Part shown: one piece after another, positions 1-14,000 of the stretch
Position numbering within the stretch: the stretch's first letter is position 1
How the letters are laid out: each line of letters starts with the position of its first letter
Source: Datnioides undecimradiatus
Taxonomy: Eukaryota > Chordata > Actinopteri > Lobotiformes > Datnioididae
Assembly: GCA_008933995.1 (NCBI GenBank)
Contig: WARS01000010.1
Span: 11,678,238-11,742,237, forward strand
DNA length: 64,000 nucleotides
Direction of reading: 5' to 3'
Notes under the pieces: model-generated
Seen by the model: the letters and a program-made list of their open reading frames with translations, nothing else
Told to the model about the DNA's origin: nothing
Databases searched by the model: none
Program-made: the position numbers and the translations under genes

Positions 1-26
1 TTGTGGAAATGTTCCGTGCTTCTGAC

Positions 27-150
27 CTGGTGGGTAGACCAGAGCCACGTGGTCTCCTTCCTGCAGACCGCCTCGCTCAATCAGCAGGGCCGCCACTCGT
101 TCCGCCCTCTTATGGAGCTGCAGGCAGGTGAGGGAGCTGGACACTGCCCC
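27..150 (-). CDS. dip2c: dip2c coding exon 26 (last in window)
   Basis: Residues 1063-1103, GAVSSSLTCLQLHKRAERVA to DHVALVYPP. Acceptor CCCTCAG|GGGGC, donor CCAG|GTCAGA, phase 1. The gene continues left of position 1. Confidence 0.94.
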
Positions 151-3100
151 CTGAGGGAGGGGAGGGAACAACGCATGGAGATGAAGGTGCGAGATGAAAG
201 GAGACGGACAGGAGAGGCCACTGACTCCATGCAGACGACAACGGCTCTCCCAGAAACCAGCTGCAGGTGCGGACGCATCACACAAGCCTCTCTGTTCAGG
301 CACTTTACAGTCATTGTGTACATGCACCTATCACTTCTCACTGGTATACGCATGATTCACCGCAGCTACAACATATTCCTGATCTGTATTCAAGTATTTT
401 AAGACTTATCAGACTTAGACGACAGGTTGTATCTGTATATTTTCAGGTTCACAATGCTTTTTAGTCAGCGGGGACGGGCTGCTGCAGAGTTGATCCCCTG
501 TAATGTGAGCTGTGTACTGTTCGGAGGCGTGTGCTGTTACCCGGGAGCTGAGCAGGGTGTAGAGGACGTGGTCCGGCGTGGTCTGAGCTCTCCACTGCAA
601 AACCTCCGACAGGAACAGGAACTGCAGGCAATCAGAGTTGGGGGTATACGTGTTTTAATGTCATACTGCTGCTTCATCTCTCAGTGACTTTAACGCTGCT
701 GATGGTGCAGCTGAGCCTCTGCCTTCAATCGGCGCATTAAAGAGGTTGAATCGATACCACAGACGCGGTGAAGTTTAAGAGCAGGTGAGAAACGACCTGA
801 CGATGCTTTGAGCTGCTTCTCAACAAAGGATTTATTACAGAAGCAGCGACTGGAGCCTTTTTTTTCCTGTTCAGGCAGCTGAAACACTGATCGGCCTGTT
901 TAGAGAGTCTACAGGACGGTGCGATTGTAAAATCAATGGGACCTCCTGATAAAGTCCAGACTGTCAGCTGTGGAGGTTCTCTAAAAGGCCAGCTTCTCAA
1001 TCTGGGCCTAATCTAAACAGTCTTGACTTTCAGTTTAGCTTCCAGACTTTCAGGAGGATGACGATGCACAAGTCAGACAGTGGGCAGGGTCCTGTCGGGA
1101 CGGGCATTAACGGAGAAACCAAATGAAATATGTGGATCGAAGATCTGTCTTTGATCTGCTGTGGTGACCTCTAACGGGAGAAGTGATGACGTGTGCATCA
1201 AATTCAAATATCGGTGTTTTATTTCATAGCATCATCATTACATTAGCGCTCCTAGCCTTCTGTGAGGTCTTTCCGTGTGTGTGTCACCTGATCGTTGTCG
1301 TCAGTTTGTCCCAAATCTCTGCCGCTGGCCTGAGCGATCCTCTTCCCTGACACCAGATTCCCCACCATCACAGAGGCAGGTCCGATCTCTGCAGCACGTG
1401 CATACACACGCAAACACACGCGCGCGCACACGCACAAGGTCAGCTAAAACACACCCCGAACGAAGAGCAGATACACACCCACTGAGCGAGCACTGGAAAT
1501 AAAGCTCCCACCTGGTTGTTTCTGCCTGGGTTTGGGCAAGTTTGTGACGCAGGTGTGGGGGCACATGAGGACATTGCAGGGGTGCAGCCCCCCCTCCAGG
1601 TACAGCTGCTTGATCTCTGACAGGTGAATGCCGCCCAGGGGAGTCTTGGGCAGAGTGTTGGCTGGAACCAGCGCCAGGCAGAACACGCCCACCCCGTGGA
1701 TGCTGTCGATGGCCTGAGTAAAAGGCGGGAACGGGAGATAGTCAGAGCAGACTCGCAGACTGTGGGATTACATGTGCAGCAAATAAGACTAAATGTTACA
1801 GTCCATGCTGGATTGTTACTATGGAAACGCTGTGGTAAGGAGGGAGAATCTTCTTCAACCAAGAGCGCGTGTGAGAGGGGGATCTACCTGCAGCACACGG
1901 CTCATCCACTGGAAACTGTCCTCCTCCGTGGAGTCGGGCCTCTGCTCGGCCACCACCACGATCCTCTCATCCCTCAGCACCGTCACGGAGAACACGGCTA
2001 TCCTGCAGCGGCGGAGGAGACACGACGGTCAGAGCATCCAGTTTCTGGATTCACCGACCACTGCTCTACTTTATTACATTTCTTATGTATGGGGTGCTTG
2101 TTCATTAGGGTGACAGTAGATGTGCCAGTGTTTGACATCTGGCTGGTTTTCAACTGATTTGAAGGGAATCTGTGACGTCTAAACGCTCCCTCGGGTGCTC
2201 AAAATGTGAATATGACCCCTCCCACCTCCCGCTCACCTGCCCCTGTAGACGAACTTCATCGGCTCCACCGCCAGCGCCGTGGCAACGATGTCGTCGGCGT
2301 TGTGCCTGCGCCCGCTCACCATGATGAGCCCGTCCATCTTGCCGGTGATGAAGACGAGGCCGCCGGGGCCGATGAAGCCCAGCAGGCCGGTCCGCACGAA
2401 GGCGTACTCGCTGACCAGGCCCCCGCTGGAGCTCACGGGGTAAACCTGTGAAAACACACAGGTTTAGTTCAAGCTGCAGAGTCGCCATGGCAACCGGCCA
2501 GCACTACAGCTGCATGATGTAGTCGAGATCAGACACCAGAGTACTGACAACGCCACACTGCTGGGCTGGGATTGAGTGGATATGATGGTCTACCCTGTTC
2601 TGCAGAGGAATCCACTCATCGCTGAAAGAAAGACTGCGGTGATTAATGTGTCAGATAATCTACACACACCACCCGAAAGGTTTATCTAACCTTGGAAAAC
2701 AGACACAGAACATCCAGTTCTAGTTCAGGTTCGATGTTTTTGAGTGACAACGTTTTTCCCAAAACAAGTGAAACTGTCCTCTAACTGGAGGAGAGATTCT
2801 CGGTGGAGCGGGGAGGCAGGACAGTAACATTCTTATGAAAAGTCTAATCAACTAAACCTGCGCTAAATATGCCAAAAGATGCGTTCAGGTACCCCTAACC
2901 ATGTGGGAAAATGTGTTCTGGTCTGACGGGACAAAGGCTTGAAGTTTAGGCCTTAATTCTAGAAGATGTTTGTCACAAAGCTGCCACAGCTCATCGTCCA
3001 AGGAACAGCATATTGACAGTGAAGCGTGGTGGTGTGCAGACTTATGCCACCTCATCTTGCAGTTGCTTTATTTAAAATGCGCCTGATAATCAACAGTTCA

Positions 3101-6100
3101 GCACTGAGCATTTCCATACCCTGCATGTTCATAACAGTGTGCAGACTTTTAATATTTAAGTTTTAATATCGATTCATAAAATAGATTCCAGTAGACTGAG
3201 AAATTCCCACTGTGACACCATGAGAGACCTGTGGGTTGAGTTCAGGCCACAGACAGCAACATGTCGGGTTTGTCTTTGGTCAACTGAACAAACATTTATA
3301 GACAGGAAGACACACACACACACACTGAATACACACCTCAAATGTGTTCTTGGTCATGCCAGTGAGGCCGTAGTACGAGGTGCCGGTGGCGATGGAGCAG
3401 ACACAGAGCTCACCGATCTCATCCGTTTGACACAGCTGAGGGACGCCCTCTGGTTTCACCACACACACCAGGCCTGCGAGGGCGAGAACACGGGGTTAGC
3501 ACCTTAAATATTCCCTTTGTTTCCTTGTGATGACGATCGCGAGGTCCCACCAGAACCAGCATCCACTGGAAATGCACCTGTTTACAGGGAATAAGGCGGC
3601 CGACATCGCAGCCTGAGCTTAAAGTAGGTTGTTCTAACCCAATTATGGCGTCCGCTCACGTCCGTGTCAACCCAAAAGCAGGTTACTTGAAGAAGTGGGT
3701 TAAAAAGAGAATATCTTAAGCAGATAACGTCTGAAAGGAGGAACGGGTGCCAGTATCTTCTTAATGATGCTGCTGATGCCAAAGTCGGGTGTTAAAGTGG
3801 GATTTTATTTATCTGTGGGAGATTCACAGGTTCCAGTGACGCAGCGATCAGTCGCAGGTTGGTTAGTTTTCTAGGAAATCTCACCCGCTACAAGACTGAG
3901 GACAAACGGTTCCAACACAGAGCTGAAGGATTATCGAACCCCCCCCCCTTCTTCAGCTCCTCTCATGTTCCAGCGGCCACAGTTCCCACAGTGAGCACTG
4001 GGTGGTGCGAGTTGACGGCGAGCACTGCGTAGAAGGGAAAAGCTCAGTGTGACAGTGATGTTTGATTAGCTGTGGGTGCCCGTGTGTTTGATCAGCAGGG
4101 TTTACGCGTTCCCCTCGGCAGATTACTGCCTTCTTTGTGGATTAGAAGAGGCGGACCTTCACTTCCCCGCGTGTGATTTCCGCCCGCACTCATCCGTGGA
4201 TTCAGTCATTGCAAACGTGCAGCATTCCATATGAAAAATCAGGTTTCCTTGTTTTGATTTCCAGTGTTTCCAACTCTGTGTTTACCTGCGGGCAGGTTGT
4301 GTGATACACTGCCCAACCGCACTTAAAATGCCTTGAATGTTAAGTAGACATTGCACAATTCTGCCATGCAAAGCGCAGTAAATACGCTTTTTCACAAAAT
4401 CAGGTTGTGAGACGAGCAAACAGATTCATTGCTATGGTAAAAATAACTGCACCCTAATGCAAACAGTGCCTCTAAAGCTGTCTTTAGGTGTTTGTTAGGG
4501 GCTTTTGGGCTGAAATATCTCACAAATATTCTGAATTAAGCAGGATTATGATTTATGATCGTGTGATTATCAACTGTTTCTGCAGAAATGGCAAAAAAAC
4601 AAGTGGTTTCAACTCAAATATGAACATTTTCTGTTCTTTAATGACACTGAAGTGAAGTTGTTTTATGTTTACTGTTTAATTTAATATGTGATTAAAATGA
4701 GTTAAATGATCAAAGACAGACTTATTTCAGTCCATGACACATCGGCCAATTACCGACGTCGCTGGTGTCTGTAGACTCTTCCACAGCGTCTGAGCAGACG
4801 ATGGATCAGGTCCTAAAAGCTGTTTTACGTTCTGTATTGCGTTGTGACACCGCGCGATCGTGTTCCCGGACACATAACTCATGTAACTTCTGTTTTATTC
4901 CCTCATAAGTTCACTCTGGAAAACGTAACTTAACTTAAAACTCATTTTTTACGATTTGACGGGCAAGTATCGGCACCGAAACAGCTGTGATGTTCATATT
5001 CTACAGATTTTAGTGTCTAGATAATGGTGCGTCAGCCACAGTAGCAAACAAATTCAGATTATAGACTTTTGTCACATGAAAATCAAACAAGGAAACATTT
5101 TTACCCTGTAATGTTGGCAGGATGAGACAAAGCCCCGTTGTGTTACACGGTCACTGCTGTGTGTGATTGTTGTTTTTGAATCCACGTATTAGTCAGCGGT
5201 GTCAAACGCAGAGCCCCTCCTCGCTGATCATCACCCGAGGCTTTTAACTAAATTGTGGCAGAAGGAGCGTCGTCCCGTTGATCCTGGAGCACATTAAAAG
5301 CTTTCTGCTCTGGATACACGAGGTCGTTCCAAAGGTCAGCTCCACGTGCGATCACCAACGAGCGGGTTTGTTTGTTGCAGTTCTGGTCTGAGAAGCCAGT
5401 TTGCTGCTCACACGGGGGCTGACATATCGCGACGCTTCTGGCTCAGTGTCACGCCGACATGCTCTGTGTAATCACACACCCAGGCGCCGTTACACAGACC
5501 TCGATTCATTTCCCGGAGACTTACCCTAACCCCCGTAATCCCAATCCCAATGTGGGGCACAGATTTCATCTAGAGTTGGATCATTAACTGCTCGGTCAGA
5601 AGCACAGACACAAACAAACCTCCTGGTGCGACGGTGCCAACGTCCTGCACGGTGAGGACCGAGAGGCGCTCCTCTGTGTCCACCCTGACGACCCCGTAGG
5701 TTAGACCCTGCATGGACAGGACGCCTCGGCCCGGAGGCTGGCTGCTGTCCTCCACCGGCCTGAACGCGGAACACACACAGTTCACGCCGTCATTAACCAA
5801 CATTACAAGAGTTTACAGGTGCAGTAAAGCAGCCTGGTGCAGACACATGCGCACAGAGTGAAGTCAGCTCCACTACAGTGTGTGTAAGTGCGTGTCATTT
5901 AGCGTTCACACTTGCATTTGATGTATGTAAGTGATTTCCCTGACTTTGCGTCATGGATGTCGTTTGCGTTCTTGTGTTGTGTGTGTGTTTTCAGTTGAGT
6001 TACTGTCGGTGCACACAGCCTCCTTCTGTTACCTCCTCCGGTGATGGCCGGGCGCTGCAGGGGGAAATCAGCTGCACCTGTTTTTTTCTTCTTTGCCTGA

Positions 6101-6177
6101 ATTTGTATATTTGTGATTGTGTGTTTCGGGCGCGTATTCTCTGTCCGTGTGTTTGCACAGGTGAGTGTTTGCATATT

Positions 6178-6208
<31 letters not shown>

Positions 6209-7717
6209 ACCTCCTGATGGCCACTGTCAGGGCCTCGGGGGAGCTGGCACAGGGGCAGATGACGTCGGCTCGCAGCCCTTTAGTCTGAAAGACGTTGAGG
6301 AAGGCGTCGCAGGAGGAGATGGACCCTGACGGACAGAGAGAGTCACAGGCTGTCAGAGGTGTGTCGGCTCAGGCGAGGAACTACTTTTACACTCCGTCAG
6401 CGACACGGAAATCAAACCTTTAGCTGAGGTTGTATTTTTAATGAAGCACAGTGGCTCCTGTGACATCAGAAATCACTGCTGTACCGATAGTTTTAAATGT
6501 TTTTTCTTAAATAGCGTCATTACTCATGAGCTTTCCCTTTATTTTCAATGCTCTGTGGAAATCCGGACGCTTCACTGCAGTAAAAATATCAATACAACAC
6601 TGCACAAGTTAAAGTCCTACTTCAGTAAAAGTGCAGTACCATATGATTGAGTTATCAACAGTTAAAGGTGCACAGTGTCCCCTGTGTCTGCTGTTTTATT
6701 AATGATATTATCTTATTAACGCAGAGGCATTCATGTGTGAGCAGCATTATACTGTAGCTTCTGTTCAGTTATCAATACAGACAGGATCGTGTGTTTGCTA
6801 GGACCTCCGGTGTCGTGTGTCCAGACCTGCAGCCGACCGATGCTAATTTGCATAAAGGTAAACTCTGGTCAGCTTTGACTCGTCACTCCCGTCTGGCATC
6901 ACTTGAGTGAGACTGCATCGCTTCACTTACATGCATCAAAGAGTAATCTATGGCTCACCAACATCAAGGAAGGTGCAATGGTCTGCAGACTGATACTGAA
7001 TTAAAGGGAAACTTCTAGCAGTCAGGAATATAGAAAAAGACCACGTTGTGGCCAAATGTACTGTACACAGCATGTAGTTTATCATTACTGGGTTTAAACA
7101 TGCAGAGCTATCAATATGGACCGCAACATTACGCATTTTCCCCGATTTCTAACTCCGAACTTCTATATTTTAGCCTCGCCTCCACTCCAGTTGGGCTGAA
7201 AACCATTTATTGTACCAAATGTGCGTAGTCGGACACATCTTGCTCTATTCCTGTAAAGTGACCCAGTTTCCTGCTTCCCAAGAGAGTTCATCCATTTCCC
7301 TGACATTCTCTGTTTCGAATACACCTCTCTAAACTCGCCGGTTAGTGAGAGCGCTCTGCTGTAGGAGCCGGCTGTGACCTTACAGGGGTTTGATCCGTCC
7401 GCCACCAGCAGCATGCGCAGCGAGCTCAGGTTGATGTCCTTCTGGTCTTTGTGGGCCACCAGAGCCCAGTGCATGTCTCTGGACTTCACACACGCCACCT
7501 TGGCTGCGAGGGAGACACACACACACACACACAGGCGGGTGGAATATTAGCATTTAATCTATCTGACAGACAGGTGAATGGAGTGAGTTGAGTGACGGGC
7601 GGAGCGTGCGTCTGACCTTTGTACTGGCAGACTTTCTGGATCCATGACAGAGGGTTGACCTTCATCAGCGAGTACGGGACGCTGATCACGTGCATCATGT
7701 TCATCACACTCTGCGTG

Positions 7718-7753
<36 letters not shown>

Positions 7754-7989
7754 GCATGAGCAATGACGCATCAACATTTAAAGCCTAAAGAGGCTTTTGC
7801 CACTCTTTTACTTTTGGAAGTCGTCCAGTTTAGATTTAACAGTAACCTGAAACAGGCAGGTCTTACCGTCAGGATGCCGTGCCACAGGCCCACATCCTTC
7901 TTAAAGTCTAGGACGTTGACTATGGTCTCCGCTACAGACAGAGAGGGAGAGAGGAGAGTTAAATGTCTCAGCGGCGACCCGAAGACCGA

Positions 7990-8026
<37 letters not shown>

Positions 8027-11000
8027 TGTGTTTGCTTGTCTACCCTCGGTGTAGCTGCAGGACTGGGTGAGCGCCTGGCAGTGTGTGAGCAGAGCGATTC
8101 TCGTCACTGTGACTCCCAGCACACTGCCGTCCTTACAGGTTTTGTACTGAGAGAGAAACAACAGGAGGATCAGTGAGGTCAGGGGATTCCATCTGTTTAC
8201 TGCTGATTCTGTCGAAATCAAGGAGAGCGGTGTACACCAGGGCCGGAGCAAAGCTCTTTTCATTTTTGTTTCATCTGTTAATGAACTGCTCATTTGCAGG
8301 AAATGGTGAAAGATTCAAAATTTTCCAACACTGGATTAAAACACTGCTGCGTCGGTGGTTAAACGCCGCGGTGTCAAACAGCAGCCCCGGCGGTTGGGAA
8401 GGCAACCAGAAGAATGTCGGTTCAAATCAACAGACGGGGTGAGGTCCCGGCTCCCGCGTTAAGGGTCCACCCATTAGACGACACTCTGTCATTCTGTGTG
8501 TCGGCTCACCTCTATGTAAGCGGTGTCGTTGTTTGCATCCTTGATGTGAGGGAACCAGTCTCTGGGAGGTTTGGAAAGGTGCTTGGACTCGGTTACAAAC
8601 CACAGCAACTTGGGCCATCCTGCAGGGAGACGGCGTGAGACACAGGGAGTGAGGTGACGTCCGACAAGTTCGTTTATTCATTTCAAACTAACACTCGCCT
8701 TCTCTCCGTCTCTGCTGCTGTTCTCACTATGTGCAGACGGAGCAGCACCCCTCCCCCACGCAGAAACGTGGTCGTGATTGATGATTTCCACTCTCACCTT
8801 TGAACTGTGGGATCTCTCCTGTTGCGCTCTTGGGCAGGCCCTTGTGGCAGGCGTCACTGGTCAGCGCCACGGTAACGCCACAGCTGCCCAACAGGAATCC
8901 AATCTGCTGACTGCCGGCATCCTATTGGATAAAGGGAAATGGGGGCAGATGGTCATCTCCACATTCACTTTGTCATCTGTAAATATAATACTGCTCTTCA
9001 GGTTCTTGCTTTCAAGAAATGAATTTGAATGCAGATTAAGTCATAACTAGCCTTGCCGTGTTTTACTAAACACCGTGGTGTTTCATCTACTTCTGAAAGA
9101 CATCACACACGTGCACGTACAGCACAGGTGTGGGGAGCAGGACTGATGTCTGCTGCGCTGCTGCTGCACAGATTTCCAGCAGAAACAGAAAAGTTATGGT
9201 TAATCCTGCAGCACAGATGCAGGATGGGGAAAAGAGCTCAATGAAGGCTGGCAACGTGCATTAAAAGGCGTTCTCCGCTGCGGCAGTGAGCACTGCGTTA
9301 CCATGCCGACCCTATGCACGCAGCGCTGCAGAGACGAGCGGCCATGTTTCATCGAGGCTGCAGAGTGAGCAGAAACAGCTGGGCTAAAGCAATCGAATTT
9401 GAAAAGCGTATGACATGAGTTGTGCTTTCCAACAAACGGCTCGGTTAGAAAGTAGTAGAACTTCTGTCCTTCAGACATGTTCACTCCCAGGAGGTGATAG
9501 CGACAGGGTCAGCAGTTGTAACCTAATTGATGACAGTGTGTCTCTGTGTGATGGCAGGGCAGCAGGAGGCCTCGTCTCCCTGCTTGTCCAACTTGTTGGG
9601 TTTCTGACATGTTTTCCAGCTCGCTGTGCAGACAGAATTGTTTTCTCAGGAAAACTTGTTGCTTGCAAACAGCCCCCCCCAAAAAAAAAAAGAAATGCCG
9701 TCTCCACAGTGGGCAGCGTCACTGAGATGTCCGTACCGACAGAAAAGAAGTGAAACGCAGCAGGAGTCTGGAGCTGCTGGCTACGAGGTGAAAGCAAAGA
9801 GGATTAACATTACACGGCAGCGCTGTAAAACTGAAATTACCTGACTCCTCATAGAGAAAGTAATCCTGTGGAATAATATCAATGTGGGAACTAAAGGGAT
9901 GGGATTGGAAAGCAGAAACGATGGCTACAGATTAGGGCCGCGTGTTGTCTGCTGAACTGCTGAGTAACGATGCCCACAATGAAACCCCACCATGGACAGG
10001 GACTTTGCTTTTCTTTGGTGGGGGGCTAGTCCTATAAAGGTACCCAACAGTTACAAGAGTAGCTTGGCTCCTTTAAGGAACAGGGCAGTGCATAATTGAG
10101 TGTGCGGTTGAGTGAGAGCGAGACAGAGTGACATTGGCTGCATTGAGAGCAGATAAATGATGCTGTCAGAGTGCAGTTGGAGTTGTCTGATGGCTGTAAA
10201 TGTACAGTCTAGGCTAGTTTGCCCCATGAATTAATGCTGCAGCCGCTTCACTCCAAGAGCTTCACTTGTCCTTCTCTGCAGACGCTGGACAAAGAGCGCG
10301 AGGCTAGCCCTGAAGTTAGCATCCACTCTGCTTCCTGAAGCAGGGGTGGTTAAAACAATGCTGATACTACATCAATAAGAGGCTCATCTGATTCTAGAAA
10401 TAATTGGAATTGGAATTGGAGTGGAATTGTTGTCATAGCGATAAATCAGCCTTGAGAGTATATTTCAGATGTTGTCTGCGCACGGTAACGTAGCCCTGTG
10501 TGTTAGTGTCATGATGCACTCCAGGGATGCAGCGGGGGCGCGGGGGGCTTTTAAATCACAATGTTATGATGGGAGAGGCAGAGATGGTCAATGACTGTCA
10601 CGGACAACAGCATCGTCCATCAGCACGCCCCCGCTGCAGACCTGACAGCCAGGCAGCAAGTTGGTTATCGGATATATGTGAATTTGATGAAGTACCTTGC
10701 GACTCAGGGGGACCTCGATAGGAACGGGGACAACTTCAGCCAGCAGACAGCCGTAGAAGGCCACCATGAAGGCCACAGGGTCATTGTTAGGAAACACCAA
10801 CGCCACCTGGGGGAGCGAGGAGAAGCAGACAGTCGGGGTCAGAGGTGATGGGGGCAATCAGCCCGTTTGTAAACCTTGGCATGGGCAAGACAGTCCCACG
10901 AGAGTGAAAGCCTAAGCTAACCTAGCCTATTGCATACTGTAGCCTCATATTCTGTGCAAAGACATGAGATCAGTGTTCATATTCTAATATAACTGGCAGT

Positions 11001-14000
11001 AAAATGAGACCAGAGACCAGAAACTGTTTGACTCGGAGGAGGAGTGTGACTCACCCGATCGCCCGGCCGCACCATGGGCTCCTGTTTGCTGCCCAGTTTG
11101 TGGAGGATGTTGTAGGCAAGCTTGATGCTGCGAGACCACAGCTTTCCTGCAGGGAGCAGGACACAGGATGCAAGGGTGTGAGAGCGAGGGAGGGAGAAGG
11201 AGAGAAAGAGAGAGGGAGAGAGGGAGGAGAGAGACGGAGGGATCACAGGATATGAGTGTGTGTTCTCGGACTTCTATTTAAGGGCGCACTGACGGTGACA
11301 TTTAAGAATCAGGAGAGGTCACTACAGAATCCGTTTTATCATGGATTATACAAACTAGTCAAGAGTTAAAAGTGGGTGAAGGTGTGTGACGCACTCTTGC
11401 TGGACATGTGCACAGGTAAATAAACAAACAGCTGGGTTGTTTTCCTCGTGCTTTTTCTTCTACCTTGATTCTTTCCTGCACGCCTGTGAACAAACAACAT
11501 GACTTCCACCACCACGCTTCACTGTCAGCGTGCTCTTCCTCTGACGATGGGCCGTGCTGGCTCATGGCCAAACATAACTTTTAGAATTAAGGCCTAAAGG
11601 TGTAACCTTTGTCTCTTTAGAATACATTTTCCCCACATGGTTTGGGGTACCTGAATGCATCTTTGCCACAATTCAGACAGGTTTGGGAGAAAGGATTTCA
11701 GTCGTGTCTCCTTTCCCCACGGCACGAACATGTGCAGAATACAGGAGATGCTTGTCTGAGCAGCGTCAGAGCTTCCTGTAGCTGCTTCAGTGTTGCTGTT
11801 GGCCTCGTCCTCTGATCCACTTTGGAGGCTCGTCCTGATCTTTACAACGTCTCCACGGTGCCACAGTTTCTACATTTATTGATGACGGTTTTTGACAGAG
11901 CTCCACGCCTTCTATATTCCTTTCTATCTCTCTGCTCAGTGTTTGTAATTTCCAACAATTACATCTCACAGTGTCTTTGGAAACTCCTTGCAGCCCACTG
12001 CTCTCCCACTCAGATTAATCCCCAAACAATCATGCAGCTCCTGCAGCAGCAGCTGACTTGAATGTGGTTTGAATCAGTGGACGATATGTACCTACAGGCA
12101 GGACTTTAAATGAGATGGTTAACTTTGAACACAGATAGAGCCTCATTATAAAAGGGTGAGCAGACTGAATCACAGTGTTGTAGTTTCTCTTTAGTCTAAA
12201 ATGTTTTTAATAATTAACTATTTGTTTTTTGCTGGATATTTTGTTTGGCATATGATCCCATTAAAGATGAAACAATGCATTTACAGTGTTGTTATGTTTG
12301 TCTTTACATTACAACAAACCTGAATTTCTGAATTTCCTATGGGTGTGCATGTGATGTTTTGTTTTGCACCATCCTGGATAACTTCAACTTGAATTCTTAG
12401 GTCACCAACATGCTGAATAAGCTCATTTAGCAGCTGCACAAATAAGCACAGACAGAGCCATGAAAGGGTCTGGTTACCATATGTGAGGACATAGAGGGGC
12501 TTCCCTGCCGTGTCCAGGCTGGTGAGACAAGGGGCTTTAGGGGAGATGGTCCCCCAGCGTTGGAGCGCAGCCTCCAGGGACGGAGGCCAGTTGGTGACCA
12601 CCCCCAGCGCCTCGCCCCTCACCGGCATCATCTCTGCCCCCTCCGGTCGTGGCTGATTAGGGTCTGGCTGCTGGACTGGAGACGGGGAGACAGACAACCT
12701 CATCAGCGCGCAGCTCGCAAACCTCTTTCGCTCACAGTTTGTTTGCTGCTGTCGGGTTGTCAAAACACCACATGGAAACAGTTAGCCAACGCCAGTGGCA
12801 GCCAGACCGCTGTAAATTAGCTGTAATCACACTCAAATACATGATAATTAATTAGGCATACCTGTTATTAACACAGACGTACTGTAGACGAGTGTGACTG
12901 AACAGCTGATTCCTTTTAATGTTTACTTTCCATAACAGAGGGGAGGGATTCAAACAAGCCGCTGTCATAAAATGTGGATCCAATGTAAATGGACTCTTGT
13001 GTCAACCCTTAACAGCACATCATCTTGTGCGAGCACAGCACCTTCACTGCGTGTGGTAAAATGTACCTGATAACACCCCAAACAACCTGAAACAAGGCTT
13101 CTACAGACCACAATGACAGACTAATGACTAGAAATGAGGAGACAAAGACTGAAAATGCAGCCAGATGGTGAGAGCCAGGCGAGCAGCAGACAGACATGAT
13201 GATCCACAGAGGGCTCTCTGCGCTCATGGCTCCTGCAATATACATTAAAAAAACCCAATAACTTCGTGTTCTGTACCAACCAGGCTGATCATCATCTGGC
13301 TCCTGTTATCTGTTCGATGTGACTCTATAGATGGGAAACAATCTGTGCTTTAACAGCGTGAGACAGACGTGAGAGTCGGGTGGAGCCAAACACAAATTGG
13401 AGTGTCGAGATATGTCTGCATCTGTGGATCTACAGACTGTCCAGAGTGATGCGGGGTCAGACAGTTGAAGCCGGGCTGTACTACACCTGCCCCGCTCTCT
13501 GCTTCACCTATCCAGCACATCCAACAACTGTCTGGCGTCCTATTCAAGCTGCCAGCTCAGCCTCTCAGCTGCAAGCGCTGCTGCATCATCGCTCTGAGAG
13601 CATCTCTCCGACCTTCACTGCTGCTGATGCTTCGCTTTATTCATCCCCCCTGCATACACCTGCGGGCTATGAATGAAGTCTCGGGGGGGGGGCCTGTATC
13701 ATCCCTCACCAGTGTGCGCTGCAGTGAGTGAAGTGGCAAACGAGCTGCAGCCACATCGAGACCTTCAGAATGCGCGTGAAGGTCCGGACCTCGACATTAT
13801 TACAAATATTAAATCTTCACAATCTCACATTTTATGCACACACACGCACATTTGCATGTTCAAAAGTAACTAGTAACTAAAGCTGCAGTGATAGCGTGGC
13901 ATGAAAAGGCTCCAGTAAAATCCAAGTGACTCATTTAAGTGATGTACTTGAGTAAGTGTACTTATTAATATTTCACCACTGTGCACAAACCAACAAAGTA

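Noticed and set aside
1624-2157. 177-residue plus-strand open frame
   Set aside because: Antisense shadow of dip2c exons 22 and 23, which are clearly coding on the minus strand.
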